From the NCBI GenBank assembly GCA_009829735.1, contig CM020619.1, positions 4,846,148-4,910,147 on the forward strand: a stretch of 64,000 bases of DNA, read 5' to 3'. A model generated the notes under the pieces. It worked only from the letters and a program-made list of their open reading frames with translations, did no database searches and had not been told where the DNA came from. The position numbers and the translations under genes were made by a program. Source of the DNA: Pyropia yezoensis (lineage: Eukaryota > Rhodophyta > Bangiophyceae > Bangiales > Bangiaceae). Positions 48,621 through 58,273 of this stretch are shown piece by piece (position 1 is the first letter of the stretch; the number at the start of each line of letters is the position of its first letter).

Positions 48621-48887
48621 GCACAATCGCGTCAGCCACCAGCGGCAGCTCCACGCACCCCCCGCCGCAGCTTTCACTATCACGCATCAAAGAGGACGTC
48701 AACGTGGGTGCCGAGGGGACATTGGACTTTTTGAAGGCACGAGATTGGCCGCTTGTGGTCGAGTCACCTCTGAGGCACGGTGCGCGTGACCGGTCGGCTA
48801 CTAGACAGAAGCAAAGCACTCAAGCGTAGGAAAAAAAAACCGGCTTGCTGCCCAACGCAGGCCGGAAAAAGAAAACCTTTAGCGGCA

Positions 48888-50756
48888 CTACCTCAAGTAT
48901 GGAGCAAGATAGGTCTCACGGTCCTTCCAGAGTGGATCGTTGGGCGCTCCATTGTCCCCTTCAGAGCCCCACGGTAGTGCGGACACACCGCCTGGGTCGC
49001 CACCCCCAGCGCCATAAATTGAGTTGTCGGCAGCAACAGAGCCGTCGCCGGCAGTTGACTCCAACGGGGTTGCGGCCGGGGTACCACCCCTGACCGCAAT
49101 GCGATAGCGCCACAGAAAACAGTCGCGACGCTCACGAATGACCATATTGCACGAGATAGCAATGGCTCTACCTGTGGCGATCATGCGAGTCATAGAAGAA
49201 AACCGCGCAGGGTAAAGCGCAATGTGAAAACGATTCGTGAGCACAGCAAACACGCGCTCCACTTCCTTACGAAGCGCTTTCTGCAGGCTGTTGTACGTCC
49301 GCTGCTGCGGCGTGATGGCGTTCGGAAATGGAAGAGCAAGAATCGGGTACTGCGGGTAAATGCCGTCAGCCAGGTAGTTCAGCAATCGTCGAGAGTGCCC
49401 ACTCAACACGTGCTCAAAACGGTCTGGAGGCCGTGCGCCACTCATGACGTCGTGAAACAGGCGCGACTGTCTTAGGACGTTGAGGTCGTTGTTGCTCCCC
49501 GGGCAGCCTGTATAGAAATGCCAGATTTAAAGGTCCTCCTCGCACACGGTCTCCATCGGGACCGACCGCCGCCCTTCGTAGTCCTGGTATTGGCTAGCTT
49601 GGCAACACGCACATTGTCGCCATGGCCGGTGATAACAGTCGATGCTGCCCATGCAACCGGGCATGCCCCTCTGCGCGTTGCGATGCAGGATACGGGCCAT
49701 GTGAAATGATTGTTGATCCATAATGAGGAAATGGGACCGTCCGACCGCAAGAGCGGAAACCAACAGCTATTGCCGTAGAGGCAAAGAAGAAAGTCCTTTA
49801 TCGCCCGGACGTTCGATGGGAAGCAAGCCAGCCAAGCGGCGGCGGTGTGCCCCACGTAGAAGGTAAGGGCGAAACATCATGCCGGTCGGTCGACCGAGCG
49901 AAGGCCGGACGGCCGATCGCTACGAGTATGGCAAACAATAAGAAAGATCCCTCCAAAGCAAGGACAAATAAACAAAGCAAAGCAGAAGTAGTTCCCCAAA
50001 AAGCGAGCCACAAGTGATCCCAAACCAACAAGGTTGGGACCACCAGTCAGGGGCGCTACAAGCCCGTATATACCGGAATTCGGTATGAACGGCGGATATG
50101 CTACAGGCCAGCTCAGTGCCGTTGGGTCGTCTCAAGTAAAAGGGAGCTGATTCGTCCACAATAAAGTCCACGAGCTTGCTGGTTGCCACAGCTACAGTCG
50201 ACCGCAACATCCTCACGTACTCGTCCGAGCGGTCGTATTTCTCTCCATAAGCAAGAACACGAAAGGCGGCCACCAGCCTCTGCAGGGGATACGGCCGCGG
50301 CTTCTCGGTCGCGTTAATGCGCCTGGCCCAGACGGGCTTGTCCTTGATGGCCTCGCAGATGCACTCAAACACGCACCGCGGAACACGGAAGCGGCGCTAA
50401 ACGTCCTCCTCGGAGAACACCGCCGGCCTACCATCCAGGCCGAATTAGTCCCGCACAACGGCCCGGTGGCCAACCTCGAAGTCTCAGTCACGGCTGCGCC
50501 TTTGGCCAGGGGGTGGCCTAGGGCGCTTGCGCGGTCCAACAGGTCGGAGGGCCTGAAGATGGCGCCGCCGAGTCGCGGCTAACAAACGCGCCGCGCCGCC
50601 CAAAGGCATTGCAGCCATGACCTCATCGTTAGAACTGCCTACACCAGGGCCTTGATAAGGGTCAGTGGCGACGTCTAGGGCCACCTCGGAGCCCGCGGCG
50701 TCCGGTGCCACCGGTGCGTCCTGCGATCCCTCTTCTGCAGAGTAACGCGCAGCCAT
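48888..50756 (-). pseudogene. Decayed PIF/Harbinger transposase
   Basis: Pieces in several minus-strand frames align in order with the plant_tran/DDE_4 transposase pattern: an N-terminal piece near 50400 (FSEEDV, with stops), KPRPYPLQRLVAAFRVLAYG and YLRRPNG (50372-50060); GMPGCMGSIDCYHRPW with the first catalytic Asp (about 49660); GSNNDLNVLRQSRLF with the second Asp (about 49480); RRLLNYLADGIYPQYP (about 49380); RKEVERVFAVL with the catalytic Glu (about 49260). About 350 nt of unrelated sequence (about 49700-50060) separates the first two blocks, an insertion or intron. Frameshifts and stops make it inactive as read. It is convergent with the Myb-like relic, the two-gene arrangement of autonomous Harbinger elements. 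I did not find terminal inverted repeats. Confidence 0.75.
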
Positions 50757-51157
50757 GGCCAGTCGCGTCGTGGGTGTTGCGGGGGCAACGGTGGCGGCGG
50801 CACGCGTTGGCCGTGACGACGGCCGTGGCCACGAGGGCCGCGGCGGCAGACATCAGCGGCAGGGGCAAGCGATGGCTGCGATGAAGGCCGCGACGGCGGC
50901 CACGACGGCCGCAGCAGCAACCGTATGGCACCGCGGCAATCAACCGCGGCAGCGGCACGCGCCGGCCGTGGGAACGACGGCCGCGGCAGCAAGCAGCCAC
51001 GGCAGCCGCAACAGATGGCCGCGACGACAGCCGCAACGGCGGCCACGACGGCCTGGCCGACGACGCGGGCGAGCTTGTAATTCTGGTGCTGGCGGTGGGC
51101 GTAGCGACGGCGGCCACGACGGCCTCGCCGCCGACGCACGCTAGCGCGTGATGGTAG
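50757..51157. other. GC-rich degenerate repeat between Harbinger relic and element B
   Basis: About 400 bp of irregular GGCCACGACGGCCGCGGCAGC-like units. No gene. The pentamer GGTAG (51153-51157) directly precedes the element B LTR and would be its left target duplication; the right one is not testable because of the adjacent copy. Confidence 0.5.
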
Positions 51158-51725
51158 TGTGGTATAAAACTCGATCCTCTCAGACACGTGTCAATATCCC
51201 TCGGGGGAAAGGGACAGGTAACGCAGAAAGGGGAACTACGAGAATGGTATGCCTGTTGCCTCACGTGCCTGCTTGCCGGGCAAACAGATACGCACGGTAG
51301 TGCACACGGGGAAGAGGAAAGCAAACGCGCAGTTGTCTTTTTCCCTGAGGGCGCGGGCCGAGGGCGCCTCGCTGTCCCTCTTAACGTGCATCTGGGGGAA
51401 CCCCGAGTGGCCCGGTAGCCCCCCCATAACCCCGAGTGGCCCCGACCCGAGTCTAACCTCGTCAGGTCGGGGGCCACTATCACTACTAATTCTATTCCCA
51501 CTCACTAATCTCACACTCAAATTCTCTCAAATCAAGTCCCTCACAAATATGCAAAAACACATCAGAAATCCCTCTCTCGCGTGTGGATAGCGTAGTCCAC
51601 CGCATCCCAGTGCCGGGCACGGGCCACGGCCGCCAACCATCGCCACACGGCGGGCGTGTTCTGGCACCTGGTGCCCTCTGGTTGCAGTCCCGGGTCGGCG
51701 CCAAGTCGGGGCCAGGGATGCTACA
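51158..51725 (-). repeat. 3' LTR of element B (568 bp)
   Basis: Plus-strand ends TGTGGTATAAAACTCG and GGGATGCTACA; in element sense TGTAGC...TACCACA. The inner edge abuts the polypurine tract. The antisense gene's frame is open into this LTR (from 51583), with an in-frame ATG at 51719 and the better start at 51910. Confidence 0.92.
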
Positions 51726-51727
51726 TA

Positions 51728-51740
51728 GCTCCCTCCCTAG
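51728..51740 (-). promoter_or_regulatory. Polypurine tract of element B
   Basis: In element sense CTAGGGAGGGAGC, two bases before the LTR start TGTAGC. Same sequence next to the LTR of element C (60804-60816). Confidence 0.75.
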
Positions 51741-51909
51741 TCCGGCACGTCCTCGGGCCGAACCAGGTGCCACCGTGCACAGCCTCGAGCACGTCCACAC
51801 CGGTGCCGAGGTCGAGCGTCTTCACCCGGTCACGATCACCTGCCCCGAATCTGCCCCCCCCCCTCCGCTCCTTCACCTTGGCCCTCTCGTTCCCCGGAGT
51901 CTGGACGGT

Positions 51910-54027
51910 ATGTCCAGTTCCGAGATCCAAGCTGGGCCCGTGGTTCCGGCGGCGAGTGTTGCGGAGGAGAACTCGGGTCGTCGTGCCCCTCTCCTGCCTC
52001 CGGTTCCTCGGATGTCGGTGCCGGCGCCGGTCGCCACGGCGGGGACGGATCGAGTTCCCCCGGCTTCCGCGATGCACCCGGTCGAGGCCCCCCCGGAGGG
52101 TCTCCCGGAGATGCTTCTTGGGCAGGACCCTCTGGCGGCCCGGCGTTACTCCACGGTGGTCGGCAACGCCGGCGCGGCCCAGTGCCAGCAGGATTGCATG
52201 GACCTCTGGCGCAAGGAACTCCAGCGCGGGGTCTTGACCGAGATGGACAAGGCACGTCTTCACACGGCGGACCAGATGCGCCTGGCACAAGACCGCTCCC
52301 AGAGCTTCTCGGGTTCCTCTTGGGTTGCCCGTCTGGAGGATCTCCCCTTCGCGCTGGTACTGGATCTACCCTTGACCGAGCGTCGCGTGTCCGCGTCCGT
52401 TCTCCGGTGGCCGGAGGAGGAAGGGTACGTCTACCGGGCGCTCAAGGTCTGGGATGAGGCGCTCAAGGGGTCGGGAAGCTTGAACTGCGACCCCCGTCCG
52501 AGCATGGTCGCTCTGGAGCCGCCTTTCTTGACCCGGAAATACTCCAAGTTGTCGCCGGCACGGGAGCAGGGTGAGCGACGCGGGCGTCAGCGTGACTTCC
52601 TTGTGAGCTGCAACCACCAGGAGTTCTGGAAGCTGGACAAGGCTAACCGGGCGGCATACTACCCCAAGGTCATCCCGCAGCAGCAGGAAGTCGAGATCCC
52701 GGTCGGGTTTGCTCCTTCCAGCATCCCTTGCACCTGGTACTTCTTGGACGCCTTGACTCAGGCGTCGATCAAGGGCTTCTTCCACTCAATCCCGTACATG
52801 ATGTACACGTCCGAGATGACAGTCTTGGCGGCCAACCACTGGCTTCATGAGGTCTTGGTGTCCAACCGGCTTTGGTTTCTCCCTGACCTCCTGATGGTCT
52901 GGATTGTCGACAAGTTGACCGTCGACTTCCTGTGCAGCCAGGACGAGGAGTACAAGGAGCTCTTCCAGGCGATGATCGACTTCCGGCGTCTGGTGCCGGT
53001 GCATGACCGGAACTTCTTGAACGCGATTGCCGACCAGAACCGCCCGCGTCGGGATGGCTTCGGTTGGGCGCAGGTGGTCTACCAGTCTTCTCCGGCCAAG
53101 GTGCAGCTGGCGACGCCGCTTCCGGCGTGGCCGCAGCTAGGTAGCTTTCCTGCTCCGGCCGCCCTTGATCTTCTGCCAGTTGGGCCGCCGGTGCGGGAGT
53201 CGGGATGGGCCGCGGCGGTCGGTCGGGCGTCTGCGGCGGCTCCGCTTCCTCCTGTTGCCCCTGTCGCCCCGGTTGCCTCGCCTGAACCGTCACCGGCACT
53301 CCCGCGCCCTGTTCCGGCTGTGCCAGTACTTCAAGCTCCTCCGGCACCGCGCTTGTCTGCGGCGAGTCTGGGAGTGGCCGTGCGGTCGCCGATTACTCCG
53401 GCCGCTCTACCCCGGACGCCTTCTTCCAACGCCGGCGGCGCTGTGCCTCCGCTGGAGTTGGGTACTCCGGTCTCGGGCGCCGTTGTGGACCGTCCGGTAG
53501 TGTCATCCTCGGGCCGGTTCGAGATTCCGGCGCCGACTCTGCGCCTTACCCGCTTCCGGGTGCCTGACTGGTACCTGAACCAAGGTGGTCCAACATGCGA
53601 CCAGTACGACGTCGGCATGATTGAAGGCCAGCTGGGTCGCCTTCCGGTGCAGGTTGAGGGCGTCGGGTCCTCTCTGGTGCTGGGTACTTACGCCAGCGTC
53701 TTGAACGACGTGGTCGACCGGGTGTTTGCTTGCGCGGACAGCGGCCAGATGTCGAACAACCCGGTGGTTGGCGAACTTCTGGCGACTTTGACGCGGCATG
53801 GCCTGGCCCAGCAGTGGTCAGAGACCTTCACGGGCTTCCAGCGGCGCCGACGGACATATCTGGATGAGCGGGAGCCACCGGCAACTACTGGTACTACTCC
53901 AATGGCGTCATACCGGGATGCGCCGCGTCCACCGCACTACGTCATCCCGTCTTCCTCCGGTTCCCGTCGTACCGCGGAGGCAACGCCGGAGGACACTCCC
54001 GCGGCTCAGCGTCCGCGCCGAGAGTAG
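51910..54027 (+). CDS. Antisense accessory protein of element B (aORF-B)
   Basis: 705 residues from the ATG at 51910, the first after the polypurine tract; the frame is open from 51583 inside the LTR. Convergent with pol, 145 nt apart. The core (about 95-370) contains RRGRQRDFLVSCNHQEF, YYPKVIPQQQEVEIPVGFAP and ANHWLHEVLVSNRLWFLPD. These match LVTSAQLEF, YCPKKPEWWPQVEVPYGFP and ATQWLLEVM of element A in the same order. Then comes a Pro/Ala-rich linker, a second conserved block near the C-terminus (DWYLNQGGPTCDQYDVGMIE, then a helix ending LLATLTRHGLAQQWSETFTG), and a basic tail. No recognised domain, no signal peptide. The second copy at 60988-63108 is frameshifted. Function unknown; conservation of the position and core argues that it is a real protein. 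Confidence 0.8.
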   Translation: MSSSEIQAGPVVPAASVAEENSGRRAPLLPPVPRMSVPAPVATAGTDRVPPASAMHPVEAPPEGLPEMLLGQDPLAARRYSTVVGNAGAAQCQQDCMDLWRKELQRGVLTEMDKARLHTADQMRLAQDRSQSFSGSSWVARLEDLPFALVLDLPLTERRVSASVLRWPEEEGYVYRALKVWDEALKGSGSLNCDPRPSMVALEPPFLTRKYSKLSPAREQGERRGRQRDFLVSCNHQEFWKLDKANRAAYYPKVIPQQQEVEIPVGFAPSSIPCTWYFLDALTQASIKGFFHSIPYMMYTSEMTVLAANHWLHEVLVSNRLWFLPDLLMVWIVDKLTVDFLCSQDEEYKELFQAMIDFRRLVPVHDRNFLNAIADQNRPRRDGFGWAQVVYQSSPAKVQLATPLPAWPQLGSFPAPAALDLLPVGPPVRESGWAAAVGRASAAAPLPPVAPVAPVASPEPSPALPRPVPAVPVLQAPPAPRLSAASLGVAVRSPITPAALPRTPSSNAGGAVPPLELGTPVSGAVVDRPVVSSSGRFEIPAPTLRLTRFRVPDWYLNQGGPTCDQYDVGMIEGQLGRLPVQVEGVGSSLVLGTYASVLNDVVDRVFACADSGQMSNNPVVGELLATLTRHGLAQQWSETFTGFQRRRRTYLDEREPPATTGTTPMASYRDAPRPPHYVIPSSSGSRRTAEATPEDTPAAQRPRRE

Positions 54028-54172
54028 TAGTTGGAGGCAAGGAGGGTGAGGGTCTTGGGAGAAGCGAGGAGGGAAGAGGCGGAGAGAAGGGTTGCTCGAG
54101 CGGGTGCTTGGTTTCCTTGATTGTTCCATGCTTGCATTGCGTGTTCTCCTTGATATACCCGTTCCCTTCTTC

Positions 54173-57100
54173 TCAATCCTCTTGTTCCGCATCCGTTGCG
54201 GGTGAGCTCGTCTCGTCCCGAGGGTCTTGGTTGGCCCCGTCCTCTTGGTCCTCCTCCGTGTCCGACTCCAGAATCTTGCCGGCTCTGGCCACGGGAGTGC
54301 CCTCAATCCCGTTCCGTCGCGTGTAGGCACAGACGTCCGCGATGGGTAGCCGGTTTGAGGGTTCCCATGTATCATCTGCCGGGTTGAAACCGAACCAGCG
54401 TACTCGCAGGTACAGGCGTCCATCTCTCCAGGCATGGTCGACAAACTTGACGTAGACAAATTCCCGACCTTCTTCTTGGGATAGCCAGGGTATCGCAGTC
54501 CGCTTACGCCGGGTCAAGTCCCGTTGGCTTGGCGGTGGAGCTCGGGTGACATGGTCGCTGCTCACCCGGTACGGAGAGCCATCCACGTCTAGAAGGAAGG
54601 TCCAGCCATCCGTATTGAGAATCTCATAAGGTCCATCCGTCTTAGAGTCCAGCTTCCCCCGGGTCTTGCTATGGTTGTCCACAAAAACCCAGTCGCCACC
54701 ACCCAGTTCCTTGTTCTTTTCCCGGACACCCTTGTCATAGTCCCGCTTGTATCGCTCCTGGGTCTTTGAGATTGACTCCTTGACTCTTGGGAGCAGGAGC
54801 TTTAGTTGTTCCAGGAACTCATCCTTTGCCTTGGGACCTGACTTCAGTGCAGGCTGGAGACCATCCGGTATTCTTTCCAGGGAGAAGTTGGTCAGCCGCC
54901 TCGGGGTGACAAAGTCGAGTGGAGCGACTCCCGTTGTCCGGTGAACTCGGGAGTTGTAGGCTAGAGTGAGGACAGCCAGGAGCTCGTCCCAGTCTTCTTG
55001 GTGCTCCTCCACGTAGTGCCGTAGCATGTCCACCAGGGTCCGGTTGAATCGTTCCACCTGGCCGTTCGTTTGAGGGTGGTACGTCGTGGTGTACAAGTTC
55101 TTGATGCCCATCAGGTCACAGACTCCTTGGAAGAACAGGGATGCAAACTGGGGACCGTTGTCGGTTAAGACAGAGTCTGGAGGGCCATAGGCAGCTATCC
55201 AGTACTCGCAGAAGGCCGACGTGACATCCAGAGCCGTGATGGTCCTCAGCGGGTTTGCTCGAGTGAACTTGGAGAACCGGTCACAAATGATGAGCAGGTA
55301 TATGTTGCCACTGGATGTTTCAGGTAGGGGCCCCAGGATGTCCATGCTTAAGCTTGCAAAGGGCTCCGCCGCAGGGAATAGGCGTAGCTTAGAAGTCTTC
55401 TTCCTCTGGGACAACCGGTTCCTTGCACAAGAAATACAAGCCTCCAGGCACTTATGGACGTCACTGGCCATGGTTTCCCAGTAATAATGTCGTCTCATGG
55501 AAGCATACATCCGATTGATACCAGGATGTCCGGCCTGGGGAGACAAGTGCTCCAGGCGTAGGATGTCAGCTCGTAGACTTCGGGGTACGTAAACTTGAGT
55601 TGCCCCATCGAAGGGTGACACCCGTACCAGGAGTCCGTCTGTAGACTCGGAGAAGCGACTGTTCCGGTTCAGGTCCATTTGGTGGCGAAGCTCCAAGCAT
55701 TGAGGGTCCGTCAGTTGTGCCTCCAGCATCCGGTGAATGGTTACCGGTTGATGAGCGTCAGGTGTCTCGTACAGGGGAGCGTGCCAGCCACGTCCGACAT
55801 TCGGGAGGATGAAGCAAGGTATTTCCTCCGGGATAGGACCGGTATCGGTTGCAGGAGTCTCCAGCCTGGACATGGTGTCGGCGCAGTGGTGCTCCCTCCC
55901 TGCTCTGGTGCACACCTTGTACTTGAACTCCGAAAGGCGTAGGCGCCACCGGGCGACCCTTCCTTGACTGCTGTCCATGCATAGCAGCCACCTTAGACTG
56001 GCGTGGTCCGTCCGGATGAGGAACTCTTGTCCTTCAAGATATGGACGTAACAGGAAGCAAGCCCAGACGACCGCCAAGCACTCGCGCTCGGTCGTGGAAT
56101 AGTTCTTCTCGGCTGGAGTCAAGACGCGACTGTAGTAGCCTATCGGGAGGAAGTGCCCATCAGGTTGCTGCTGGAGTAGTGAGCACCCCACCTGGACGCC
56201 ACAGGCGTCAGTCTCCAGAACAAACTGACCCTCCCGCTTGGGTAACGCCAGTACTGGAGTGGTGGTCAGGCGCTTCTTGAGCTCTTCGAAGGCTGCTGTC
56301 TGCTTCTCGTCGAACACCGGGAGTTGTGCTGGAAGCTTCTTGCTAGTAAGCTTGGTCAAGGGCCGGGCAATCAGAGCGTAGTCCCGTACGAACCGGCGGT
56401 AGACGTTGCACATACCCAGGAAGCTCTTGAGTTCCGTCTGGGTTTTAGGTTGCCGTGCATGCCGGAGGGCCTTGATGTTCTTCTCATTGACTCGGAGCTC
56501 CCCCGGACTCAGCACGTGCCCCAGGTACTCCACCTCAGTCTCAAACAGGTGGCACTTCTCGGCCTTGAGGGTAACTCCAGCCTTGGACAGGAGGGCCAGG
56601 ACCTCTTGAAGGTGCTCCAGGTGTTCCGCTGGGGTCTTGGAGAAAACAATGATGTCGTCCAGGTAGACCAAACATGTTCTCCACCTTAGCCCCGACAGGA
56701 TGATGTCGATGGCTCTCTGGAAGGTTGCCGGAGCATTAGTGAGACCAAAAGGGAGACGCTTGCACCGGAACAGTCCCAGGTGGCACGTGAAGGTAGTCTT
56801 GTCCTTGTCCTCGTCAGCCAGAGGGATCTGCCAGTAACCGGCATTACAATCCAGCGTCGAGAAGAGGGTGGCATCACCAAGAAAGTCGAGGCAATCATCC
56901 ATCCGGGGTATCGGGTATACATCCTTGACTGTCATCTCGTTCAGGCGTCTGTAGTCAACGCAGAAACGGAAGTGACCGCCAGGTTTCGGGACGACTACCA
57001 CCGGGAAAGCCCACTCGCCATCAGACGGCTCGATAACATCCATCTTGAGCATCTTGTTAACCTGCTTCTCAATCTCATCCCGGCGATGAGGTCCAGCCCG

Positions 57101-58264
57101 GTATGGGTGCATGTGCACTGGTTTGGCATCTGGCTTGAGTTGAATCCGGTGTAGGGTGGCGTCCATCTTGCCCAGCTCTCCGGACCACAGGTGCCGATGT
57201 TCCTGGAGAAGCTTCTCCAGTGCCTCCTTCAAGTCGAGAGGGACGTTTTCTTGGTTGACCTTCGGCATCCCGGGCGGTGCTTGTTCGGGCTTCGGAGTAG
57301 TACGGCCAGCCTGCTCTTGTTCCGGAGATACGTCTAAGGCCGTCAAGTTGGATGCCAGCTCTTGTTGCAGGTTGAAGAGGTCTTCCTTGCTCATAGCGCG
57401 GGCGGACCCCCGGTAAGGCTCTGCTGTACCAACTCGAGTGCCCTTGGCGAGGGTTATTGGCTTCCGGCTCACGTTGACGATCAGCACCGAGAACGGGGTG
57501 TGCCTCTCCACCTTCTTGTGGTGTCCGTGGGCTAGGTATAATCGGTGTTTCGCCAGAAATTCCTTGCGTCCGTAGATCAGGCATTGACCTGCAGTCCGGG
57601 TCGTGACTTGAACCTTGGTCTCCGAGCGAGGAGGTAGGAGCACCGGTTTGATGAGGGTCAAGGTAGAGGGTGGGATGCGTTCCTTCTGGTTCTTGGCCAC
57701 ACGAACCTTGGTGTCCAGGTGCTCCAGCACTGGTGACACAAACCCATGGTTGAACTGCACCTTTCCTTCTCCGGGTAGGATGCTCTTGACATGCTGCTTC
57801 TGGAAGTCCCAGCCTAGGATGAGGGGGACTGATAAGGTCTTGACTACTAGAAAGGGAAAAAGCATTGGTTCATTGTTGACATAGATGGCGACGGGAAGAC
57901 GGCCAAGCGGTCGTAGGGTTTGACCTGATGCGTCTACAATCCGGGTCTTGGTAGGCGCTCTCCAGGCATGTCGACGCCAGCCCGGAGGTAACAGGTTCTC
58001 AGTGATGACGCTTGGTCCGGCTCCCGTGTCGACCACCGGCGTAACAGCTTGGGGGAGGCTATCCCCCACACGCATACGAGCATTAATCTTGAGGTTTTCC
58101 TTACGCAGGACGAGCAAGGTCCCCTTGAACAAACAGGGTGTCCAGGCGGCTACCGGTTGAGCAGGTAACTGCCGTCCTTTCTCCCGGCACGCAAGGGGAG
58201 AACAGGTAGAAGTACCCTGCCGTTGGAGATTCGGGAAGACACTTGGGGAGAGCGCCTGCCCTAC
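54173..58264 (-). CDS. pol: Pol polyprotein of element B (PR-RT-RNase H-IN-chromodomain)
   Basis: Frame open from the gag slip region (GTA at 58264, no ATG at the junction) to 54173, 1363 residues. Protease VVDTGAGPSVI; RT with FCVDYRRLN and YLDD; RNase H with LETDACGVQVG and LIRTDHASLRW; integrase zinc finger HLSPQAGH and CISCARN; integrase triad in SMDILGPLP, LTDNGPQFAS and NGQVERFNRT; C-terminal chromodomain LRVRWFGFNPADDTWE. All key residues intact. Roughly half identical to pol of element A in the RT core by eye. Expression depends on a -1 frameshift from gag. In element A an ATG sits at the same codon, here GTA. Confidence 0.95.
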   Translation of the reverse strand, partial: VGQALSPSVFPNLQRQGTSTCSPLACREKGRQLPAQPVAAWTPCLFKGTLLVLRKENLKINARMRVGDSLPQAVTPVVDTGAGPSVITENLLPPGWRRHAWRAPTKTRIVDASGQTLRPLGRLPVAIYVNNEPMLFPFLVVKTLSVPLILGWDFQKQHVKSILPGEGKVQFNHGFVSPVLEHLDTKVRVAKNQKERIPPSTLTLIKPVLLPPRSETKVQVTTRTAGQCLIYGRKEFLAKHRLYLAHGHHKKVERHTPFSVLIVNVSRKPITLAKGTRVGTAEPYRGSARAMSKEDLFNLQQELASNLTALDVSPEQEQAGRTTPKPEQAPPGMPKVNQENVPLDLKEALEKLLQEHRHLWSGELGKMDATLHRIQLKPDAKPVHMHPYRAGPHRRDEIEKQVNKMLKMDVIEPSDGEWAFPVVVVPKPGGHFRFCVDYRRLNEMTVKDVYPIPRMDDCLDFLGDATLFSTLDCNAGYWQIPLADEDKDKTTFTCHLGLFRCKRLPFGLTNAPATFQRAIDIILSGLRWRTCLVYLDDIIVFSKTPAEHLEHLQEVLALLSKAGVTLKAEKCHLFETEVEYLGHVLSPGELRVNEKNIKALRHARQPKTQTELKSFLGMCNVYRRFVRDYALIARPLTKLTSKKLPAQLPVFDEKQTAAFEELKKRLTTTPVLALPKREGQFVLETDACGVQVGCSLLQQQPDGHFLPIGYYSRVLTPAEKNYSTTERECLAVVWACFLLRPYLEGQEFLIRTDHASLRWLLCMDSSQGRVARWRLRLSEFKYKVCTRAGREHHCADTMSRLETPATDTGPIPEEIPCFILPNVGRGWHAPLYETPDAHQPVTIHRMLEAQLTDPQCLELRHQMDLNRNSRFSESTDGLLVRVSPFDGATQVYVPRSLRADILRLEHLSPQAGHPGINRMYASMRRHYYWETMASDVHKCLEACISCARNRLSQRKKTSKLRLFPAAEPFASLSMDILGPLPETSSGNIYLLIICDRFSKFTRANPLRTITALDVTSAFCEYWIAAYGPPDSVLTDNGPQFASLFFQGVCDLMGIKNLYTTTYHPQTNGQVERFNRTLVDMLRHYVEEHQEDWDELLAVLTLAYNSRVHRTTGVAPLDFVTPRRLTNFSLERIPDGLQPALKSGPKAKDEFLEQLKLLLPRVKESISKTQERYKRDYDKGVREKNKELGGGDWVFVDNHSKTRGKLDSKTDGPYEILNTDGWTFLLDVDGSPYRVSSDHVTRAPPPSQRDLTRRKRTAIPWLSQEEGREFVYVKFVDHAWRDGRLYLRVRWFGFNPADDTWEPSNRLPIADVCAYTRRNGIEGTPVARAGKILESDTEEDQEDGANQDPRDETSSPATDAEQED

Positions 58265-58273
58265 TCGTTTCCC
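58261..58273 (-). promoter_or_regulatory. -1 frameshift heptamer at the gag/pol junction, element B
   Basis: In element sense G GGA AAC (58273-58267), then GAG TAG. Phase is correct for -1 slippage, and the pol frame is open on both sides. I do not see by eye a downstream stem as convincing as in element A; a pseudoknot search is needed. Confidence 0.75.

Noticed and set aside
49472-50043. Hydrophobic frames (LLVWDHLWLAFWG) suggesting a membrane protein
   Set aside because: They fall in the sequence interrupting the decayed transposase, are short, and lack an independent start or conserved context.
53517-53530. GGTTCGAGATTCC resembling a tRNA T-arm/B box
   Set aside because: It lies within the conserved coding sequence of the antisense gene and has no A box or cloverleaf around it.
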